Assembly: GCA_011364975.1 (NCBI GenBank)
Contig: RDOE01000027.1
Span: forward strand, 1 to 39,285
Source of the DNA: Promethearchaeota archaeon
GTDB lineage: Archaea; Asgardarchaeota; Lokiarchaeia; Sigyniarchaeales; SOKP01
DNA length: 39,285 bases
Direction of reading: 5' to 3'
The position numbers and the translations under genes were made by a program. Positions 34,246-39,285 of the stretch are shown here, one piece after another. The number at the start of each line of letters is the position of its first letter. Positions within the stretch are counted from its first letter, which is position 1. The notes beneath the pieces are model-generated. The model was not told where the DNA came from. It saw nothing but the letters and a program-made list of their open reading frames with translations, and ran no database searches.

Positions 34246-34689
34246 ATGTCGGCCTTGAAAATAGATAAATTTGACCAAATCGGAATCCTTGTTAAGGATA
34301 TAGAAAAAGCAGCTGATTTTTACAAAAAGTATTTCAACTTTAAAGGACCTATCAATGTAGTTGAACAGTGGTCAGATGTGGAGTATAAAGGTAAAAAGAT
34401 ACGATTTAAGATGAAAAAGATAATGCAAACAATAAATAATATACAATTTGAAGTCGTAGAACTGTTAGAATCAACAGGCGATCATTTATACTCAGAGTTT
34501 CTAATTGAGGGAAATGAAGGATTGCATCATTTGGGTCTTTATACAAAAAATGCTGAAGAGATTATAAAAGAATTTAAAAATAATTATAATATTGACGTGA
34601 TTCAAACCGGGAAGGCTGGAAAAGTAAATTTCTTCTATCTAAATACGAAAAAGCTCTTAGGTTATTATCTTGAATTAATTTCATTTTAA
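34246..34689 (+). CDS. VOC-superfamily (glyoxalase-like) protein
   Basis: A 147-residue single-repeat VOC protein. It has the two beta-alpha-beta-beta-beta modules: KFDQIGILVKDIEKAADFYKKYF...QFEVVELL and GLHHLGLYTKNAEEIIKEF...YYLELI. Of the four usual metal positions the Glu in QFEVVEL, the His in GLHHLG and the Glu in YYLEL are present; the first is Gln (QIGILV) rather than His, a common variant (as in methylmalonyl-CoA epimerase, where His is usual). The substrate is unknown. The start is ATG at 34246, with GAGGT nine bases upstream. It lies 25 bases after the DUF39 gene, so likely operonic with it. Confidence 0.87.
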   Translation: MSALKIDKFDQIGILVKDIEKAADFYKKYFNFKGPINVVEQWSDVEYKGKKIRFKMKKIMQTINNIQFEVVELLESTGDHLYSEFLIEGNEGLHHLGLYTKNAEEIIKEFKNNYNIDVIQTGKAGKVNFFYLNTKKLLGYYLELISF

Positions 34690-34744
34690 TTCTACTTAAA
34701 TTTTTTTAAGAAACTTTTTTTTAGATTCCAAATTTGATTTAACT

Positions 34745-36487
34745 ATGTCTAAACAATTATCAAATGGTGGCGACTTACTTGTTAAATGCCTTCTCAATGA
34801 AGGAATTACTAAAATGTTTGGGATTATCGGTGGTGAATTAACAAGAATTTACGATGCTGTTGAAAGATTTGGTCGTGAAGAAGGGATAGATACTGTAATG
34901 GTTCGTCACGAACAGGCTGGAGCACATATGGCTGATGCTTGGGCACGAGTTACAGGTAAGATAGGAGTCTGTCTTGGTACCGCAGGACCTGGTGTTACCC
35001 ATCTTGTACCTGCAGTAGCTGCTGCTCAAGCAGATTCTATACCGATGTTAGTTATTGGAGCCCAAATAGCAAGAATGTTTGATGACACCGGGATTTTACA
35101 AGGTGGATTAAATCAAATGGACTTAATGAAGCCTATCACTAAATTACAAATTTCTGTTGAAGAAGTATATGAAATCCCTTTTGCCGTACAGAGATGTATA
35201 AAAACTGCTTTATCCGGGAAGCCAGGCCCAGTTTTTCTAGAATTAAGGGAAACGGCGTTAGTTCGAGACGCAAAAGAAAGTGATTTCAAGAAGATAATAC
35301 CCCCTCAAAAGTATCGACCAATTTATCGTCCTAGCGGGAACTCTGAAACGATTGAAGCTGCCATTGAACTGTTAAAAACAGCTAAGCAACCTATAATTAT
35401 TTCAGGTGGAGGAACTATCGCTTCTGAAGCTTCGAATGAACTGAAAAAGTTATCCAGAACCTATAATATCCCAGCATTAACAACTGTTAAAGGTCTTGGG
35501 GCAATATCAACTGATGAGAAAACATATGCTGGATCATATCCATTTTCAAGTACATTTCGAAAGGCTGCAGCTGAGGCGGATGTCATCTTATCTTTAGGAT
35601 GTCGTTGGGACTATACTACTTTTTATGGTACTGATCCGGTTTGGAATCAAGATCAAAAAGTAATACAAGTTGACATTGATCCAGCGGAAATTGGTAAAAA
35701 TAGACCGGCAGAGATTGCTATTATTGGCGACGTAAAAGCCGTTTTAATCCAATTATTAATTAGTATGGAAAAGAATCTTCCAAAAAACCTTGTTAGTAAA
35801 TGGTCTCAGTGGAATGATTATCTTCAAAAAGCAAACGAAATTGATAAAGATATAATCAAAAAAATTTTTAGTTCAGATAAAGTTCCCATGAAACCAGAAC
35901 GCATGATTGTAGAGATTTTAGATTATATTACTCCAGATACCCTTTTAGTTATAGATGGTGGCGATATTGCCATATTTACTTTTGGATTGATATCAAATTA
36001 TTATCGTAATCCCCGAAGTACCTTCTGTTCCATTGGAATGGGCCATCTAGGGGTAGGATCTAGTTATTCTATTGCTGCTAAATTAGCAAAGCAAGATAAA
36101 CCAGTCGTATGTATAAATGGAGATGGGTCTTTCATGTTTAATGTTCAAGAGCTTGAAACCGCGGTGCGATTATGCCTCCCGATCGTAATTTGTGTTGGAA
36201 ATAACAGTGCATGGGGGATGTTAAAAACCAATCAGAAAAATAGCATGAAGAAGCGATACTGCGATGTGGATTTACCTAATATTGATTATTCTAAAATTGC
36301 AAAAAGTTTTGGATGTTATGGTGAAAAAATAGAAAAACCTGAAGATATAAAACCTGCATTAAAACGTGCGTTTGACTCTGGTCTTCCAAGTGTTCTTGAT
36401 ATATCAATCGCTTTTGAATCGCCACCTGCTGGGAAGTTTTTAGCAACATATAAAGCCAGTAAAGGGTTATTTGGAACAGGATATTAA
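34745..36487 (+). CDS. Thiamine-diphosphate enzyme, acetolactate synthase-like
   Basis: A 580-residue member of the ThDP-dependent carboligase/decarboxylase family. The catalytic Glu is E56 in VMVRHEQAGAHMADAWARVTG; the ThDP-binding motif is GDGSFMFNVQELE (from 459) with the NN pair at 486-487; the middle FAD-type domain shows PIIISGGGT...IPALTTVKGLGAI. It resembles acetolactate synthase, but no regulatory (small) subunit is nearby, and related enzymes (sulfoacetaldehyde acetyltransferase, oxalyl-CoA decarboxylase, 2-hydroxyacyl-CoA lyase) share the motifs. The reaction therefore stays open. It is in a plus-strand run with a DUF39 protein, a VOC protein and an SDR. Start ATG at 34745. Confidence 0.88.
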   Translation: MSKQLSNGGDLLVKCLLNEGITKMFGIIGGELTRIYDAVERFGREEGIDTVMVRHEQAGAHMADAWARVTGKIGVCLGTAGPGVTHLVPAVAAAQADSIPMLVIGAQIARMFDDTGILQGGLNQMDLMKPITKLQISVEEVYEIPFAVQRCIKTALSGKPGPVFLELRETALVRDAKESDFKKIIPPQKYRPIYRPSGNSETIEAAIELLKTAKQPIIISGGGTIASEASNELKKLSRTYNIPALTTVKGLGAISTDEKTYAGSYPFSSTFRKAAAEADVILSLGCRWDYTTFYGTDPVWNQDQKVIQVDIDPAEIGKNRPAEIAIIGDVKAVLIQLLISMEKNLPKNLVSKWSQWNDYLQKANEIDKDIIKKIFSSDKVPMKPERMIVEILDYITPDTLLVIDGGDIAIFTFGLISNYYRNPRSTFCSIGMGHLGVGSSYSIAAKLAKQDKPVVCINGDGSFMFNVQELETAVRLCLPIVICVGNNSAWGMLKTNQKNSMKKRYCDVDLPNIDYSKIAKSFGCYGEKIEKPEDIKPALKRAFDSGLPSVLDISIAFESPPAGKFLATYKASKGLFGTGY

Positions 36488-36532
36488 TCAAATTTTATCT
36501 AAAACTTGTACCAAAATAGAAGGGAAACAAAA

Positions 36533-37330
36533 ATGGAAAATGAAAGATTTTTAGAGGGTAAAGTAGCTCTTATCACTGGAGCAGGAAGTGGGTTTGGCCG
36601 TGAAATGGCGATCAGTTTTGCTAGTAAAGGTGCGAATCTAATATTAAATGATATCAACCTCGAGAGTATTGAAGAAACTCGCGAAATAATTTTGAAATCG
36701 AATAAAGTAGATATACTCCTTGAACAAGCCGACATTTCTAATGAAGAACAAGTAAATCTCATGAGTAAGAACGTTTTTAATAAATTTAGTAACTTATTTA
36801 TATTAGTAAATAATGCCGGAATTAGAGGAGGATCATCCAGTCTCAAAACTAAAACTCAAGATTACGATAAAGTTATGGATGTAAATGTAAAGGGCGCATG
36901 GAACGTAACAAAAGCATTTTACAAAAAAATGAGTAAGCAACCATTTAAGCCAATATCAGGAAAGATAATTAACATCACTTCATGTGCGGGTACGGAATGT
37001 GGTTTAAATCCCTTTATTGGAATGTATAGTGTTAGTAAAGCAGCTCTTATTGCTTTTACAAAACTTTGGGCTCTTGAATTAGGCCCTAGCAACATTACTG
37101 TAAACGCTATTTGTCCAGGGATTTTCATTACACCGATATACAATAATGATCCGGATTTTATTAGGGAATGGATTAAATTACGAAATATCAAACTTCCAAT
37201 TAACCAAATTGGAGAAGCTAAACAAGTCGCGGATGTCGCATTATTTTTAGCATCACCTGCATCTGATTACATTACTGGACAAAATATAATCATAGACGGT
37301 GGAATGACAATCTCAATAAATAAAATATAA
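36533..37330 (+). CDS. Short-chain dehydrogenase/reductase
   Basis: A 265-residue SDR. Visible are the NAD(P) motif TGAGSGFG (about 15-22), the LILNDIN strand with Asp after the second beta strand (suggesting NAD preference), the LVNNAG motif, and the catalytic Ser (NITSCAG) with YSVSK (Tyr-x3-Lys). The C-terminal AICPGIFITPIY and DYITGQNIIIDGG are typical. I took ATG at 36533 with GAAGGG eight bases upstream over an in-frame TTG at 36506. It lies 45 bases after the ThDP enzyme and probably reduces or oxidises its product. Confidence 0.9.
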   Translation: MENERFLEGKVALITGAGSGFGREMAISFASKGANLILNDINLESIEETREIILKSNKVDILLEQADISNEEQVNLMSKNVFNKFSNLFILVNNAGIRGGSSSLKTKTQDYDKVMDVNVKGAWNVTKAFYKKMSKQPFKPISGKIINITSCAGTECGLNPFIGMYSVSKAALIAFTKLWALELGPSNITVNAICPGIFITPIYNNDPDFIREWIKLRNIKLPINQIGEAKQVADVALFLASPASDYITGQNIIIDGGMTISINKI

Positions 37331-37470
37331 ATAAGTGAATTAATTCTATTTTAAATCGGGATTTTAAAATGATTTTTCTTATTATAAAAAATCGGATTTT
37401 AAATTTGTTTTTAGAGAAATAAGACAGTACATTTAAGATCTGAATAGAATTAAAAAATCTTATAATAGAT

Positions 37471-38055
37471 CTATTTACCACGACCTTTATTAGCTCTAAT
37501 GCTTGGTCGTGTTTTTTCAGAGCCCCATCCTTTCTTTCGAAGACCTCTTGCTCTCTTTCCTGCAGAAGTCAAACCTCTGGTTACTCTATTACTATGAGGT
37601 TTTTCACAAATCCAATTAATCTTAGGATCATTTATTATAACAGGATGGTTAGGGTCTACTAAAATAACCTCATAATACCAATTTCTACCATCAGAATATA
37701 CTTTATAACTATTTAGAACTTCAAGATTGGGAAATTTTCTTTGAGCACGTTCTTCTGCGATCCATTGTAAGTTTTTACCAGTAGTATATTTAGTAACACC
37801 TAAAGCGCGCGGTTTTCTCCCTCCTGTGGGTCTTAATTTATGCATACCACCCTTTCGAACGCGAGCTCGTACAACAACATAACCTTGTTTTGCTTTATAT
37901 CCTAACTCTCTGGCTCGATGAATTTTGGTTGGATTTTCAACTCTTTGTATCGACTTTCCTTTTCTAAACTCTATTCCCCTTTTCCAATGAGGAGTTTCAT
38001 AGCCTTTTTGGTGCTTCTCAAAAGTTTCTTTTACGTAACTATATCCTGACTTCAT
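37471..38055 (-). CDS. rpl15e: Ribosomal protein L15e (eL15)
   Basis: A large-subunit ribosomal protein found in archaea and eukaryotes. The 194-residue protein has the eL15 pattern: HWKRGIEFRKGKSIQRVENPTKIHRARELGYKAKQGYVVVRARVRKGG, RPTGGRKPRALGV, LEVLNSYKVYSDGRNWYYEVILVDPNHP, and the closing GLTSAGKRARGLRKKGWGSEKTRPSIRA. It is on the same strand as rnp3-rnp2, its usual partners, but 4.7 kb away here. The start is the ATG ending at 38055. Confidence 0.97.
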   Translation of the reverse strand: MKSGYSYVKETFEKHQKGYETPHWKRGIEFRKGKSIQRVENPTKIHRARELGYKAKQGYVVVRARVRKGGMHKLRPTGGRKPRALGVTKYTTGKNLQWIAEERAQRKFPNLEVLNSYKVYSDGRNWYYEVILVDPNHPVIINDPKINWICEKPHSNRVTRGLTSAGKRARGLRKKGWGSEKTRPSIRANKGRGK

Positions 38056-38308
38056 GATATTCCTATGATTAAATTTTATAACTATTGAAGTAATAGAAAA
38101 TTAATTAATTTTATCATTTATTAATTTAATAGGATAAAGCAGATAAAAAGTTAAGAGATACGTTCCTCTTTTCTATACTAAATATCTTAACAAAAGAACG
38201 GAGTATTATAAAATATCTTGATATTAATTAACCAATACTTTTTTAATTTAAATTAAATTTTTAATTTTTAAAGATTAAATAAATTTAAAAATTCTAAGAT
38301 TACCTCAT

Positions 38309-38788
38309 ATGAATAAAAAACGAAAGAAGGAAGAAATAACGTTAAAAACATCTGATGTTAATGAAAAAGATGGGATAAGCATTAATTATAGTAAGGAAGA
38401 ATTAAAAGAAAAATTTCCTAATTTAATCTCAGAAATTGATCATAAAGAAAAAGTTTTAAAAATTGAAGCCGTAAATAACGAATTTGAAGAAGCTATTAAT
38501 TCTGCTAATGATTATGATTATTGCGAAGATTTAAGCAATCCTGGAGCATTAGACTTCATAAGACGATGTAAAAATAACGATGAAGCCTTAGAAGTCCTAA
38601 ATTATTTATTAAAAAGAGACGAAATTTCAAAACAAGACCATAATTTTATCGTAAAAAAGATTAATGAAGAGGACGGTTTAAAAAAATTAATTAATGCTTG
38701 TGGAGGATATAAATCACCGGGATATTATGTGAGGAAATATTATAAAAATATAAGAATTAATACTGATGATAAAACTATTCATGATTAA
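38309..38788 (+). CDS. DUF2095-like archaeal protein
   Basis: A 159-residue acidic-helical protein. The central and C-terminal pattern (FPNLISEI near residue 36; PGALDFIRRCKNNDEALEVLNYLLKRDEI at about 77-105; GGYKSPGYY near the end) resembles the archaeal family DUF2095, whose function is unknown. The assignment is by recollection of the DFIRRC...EALEVL segment, so moderate. It is divergent from L15e (253-base gap). Its stop abuts the candidate C/D sRNA. Start ATG at 38309. Confidence 0.65.
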   Translation: MNKKRKKEEITLKTSDVNEKDGISINYSKEELKEKFPNLISEIDHKEKVLKIEAVNNEFEEAINSANDYDYCEDLSNPGALDFIRRCKNNDEALEVLNYLLKRDEISKQDHNFIVKKINEEDGLKKLINACGGYKSPGYYVRKYYKNIRINTDDKTIHD

Positions 38789-38878
38789 AATTTAAATTAA
38801 TGATGAACTTATGACAAATGATAAGAGCTATTGCTCATAGCAATGACGTTGTCGCCCCAATCTGAAATTTAAGTTTTA
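38789..38878 (+). ncRNA. Probable C/D box sRNA
   Basis: Box C ATGATGA at 38800-38806 and box D CTGA at 38862-38865 lie 55 bases apart, the usual distance. The flanks pair: eleven or twelve mostly A-T pairs just upstream of box C with the bases after box D (about 38788-38799 with 38866-38877). A C'-like ATGACGT (38843-38849) leaves a 12-base guide TGTCGCCCCAAT before box D. The complement of this guide, ATTGGGGCGAC, resembles the conserved TGGGGCGG stretch of LSU rRNA domain V. D' is weak (no perfect CTGA). It lies between convergent genes. Confidence 0.5.
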
Positions 38879-38879
38879 A

Positions 38880-39134
38880 TTAAGAATTATTTTCAATTAT
38901 TTTTTTTAAGCTTAATCCTTTTTCTGTTAAGAAGTATCCTTCCTTATTTTTTGCTATTAGTTCAAAATCAATAAGCACTGGAATTCTCCCCCTAATACAT
39001 GCTAGAGGGACTCCAGAAAGAATCTCAATAGTTTCAAAATTTTTTGCCCCTTTATCTATTGCAAGTAAAATATCAATCCCCATACTTCCTAAAAGATATT
39101 TAAGATCTTTTAAAGAATTATCACTTTTATTCAT
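38880..39134 (-). CDS. Winged-helix DNA-binding-like protein
   Basis: An 84-residue protein resembling a minimal winged helix: a helix LKYLLGSMGIDILLAIDKG, then NFETIEILSGVPLACIRGRIPVLIDFELI as helix-turn-helix, and a wing AKNKEGYFLTEKGLSLKKII. It ends in a stretch like many archaeal transcription regulators with no ligand domain. No operator-like repeat is obvious upstream. The right-hand 150 bases of the window are AT-only and hold no gene that I can see. Confidence 0.72.
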   Translation of the reverse strand: MNKSDNSLKDLKYLLGSMGIDILLAIDKGAKNFETIEILSGVPLACIRGRIPVLIDFELIAKNKEGYFLTEKGLSLKKIIENNS

Positions 39135-39285
39135 ATAACATCGATTTTTTCTAATCTATCTAAAAACAGCATTAGAAAATTCTGAAATTAAAATTATTTA
39201 ATTTTTAATATAAAATAGATTAATAATATTTATACTATTTATTTTTGAAATTAATTTTAGTAAATTAAATTTTCTTAAATCGGTA

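Noticed and set aside
36499..36846. 115-codon minus-strand frame over the SDR start
   Set aside because: Overlaps the well-supported SDR; its sequence has no family features and is a reverse-strand shadow.
1..39285. CRISPR arrays, transposons or prophage
   Set aside because: No regularly spaced direct repeats, transposase, integrase or phage genes were seen on either strand.

Overview
The window is about 39 kb of AT-rich archaeal chromosome. The archaeal markers are a transcription factor B, class I lysyl-tRNA synthetase, the ribosome recycling ATPase ABCE1, an archaeosine tRNA-guanine transglycosylase, RNase P proteins Rnp2 and Rnp3, ribosomal protein L15e, PyrI and Trm5. A stand-alone Roadblock/LC7 protein, an EMC6-like membrane protein and an RqcH/NEMF protein, together with the strong AT bias, suggest an Asgard (Promethearchaeati), probably Lokiarchaeia-like, genome. 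That placement is inference; there is no rRNA in the window. No mobile element, CRISPR array or prophage was seen, so this reads as core chromosome.

Layout. 1-6.3 kb: a truncated unknown gene at the left edge, a GHMP-family kinase, a small zinc-ribbon protein, and divergent lysS and ABCE1. 6.5-11.7 kb: two small DNA-binding proteins (one with a probable autoregulatory operator), a Flp-like pilin, a HIT hydrolase, two enzyme-family proteins that have lost their metal ligands (NIF3-like and gamma-carbonic-anhydrase-like), TFB and a cysteine-containing unknown. 11.9-16.2 kb: a translation block of tRNA-Ile (with an odd insertion), Fap7/AK6, TGT, DUF371 and Trm5, closed by tRNA-Arg. 16.4-22.9 kb: a PD-(D/E)XK-type protein, two very large coupled helical proteins of unknown function, and a divergent Roadblock gene. 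23.3-25 kb: trpB2 preceded by a 17-codon Trp-rich leader ORF. 25-30.7 kb: a CDP-archaeol-synthase/dolichol-kinase-type enzyme, PyrI, an EMC6-like protein, RqcH, and a surface-protein/membrane-protein pair. 30.8-38.1 kb: rnp3-rnp2 with two unknown genes and L15e on the minus strand, separated by a plus-strand metabolic cassette (DUF39-ferredoxin, VOC, ThDP enzyme, SDR). 38.3-39.3 kb: a DUF2095-like protein, a probable C/D box sRNA and a winged-helix protein.

The most interesting element is the short ORF at 23360-23413 (MATLKIVTWCWQWPWRS). It has four UGG codons in a W-x-W-x-W-x-W pattern and lies 168 bases upstream of the tryptophan synthase beta-like gene trpB2. It has the form of a bacterial trp attenuation leader peptide, but in an archaeon. 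Other points to check are the discontinuous acceptor stem of tRNA-Ile, the C/D sRNA with a guide that looks complementary to conserved LSU rRNA, the Roadblock gene that seems to lack a standard start codon, and the pair of about 770-800-residue proteins beside it.
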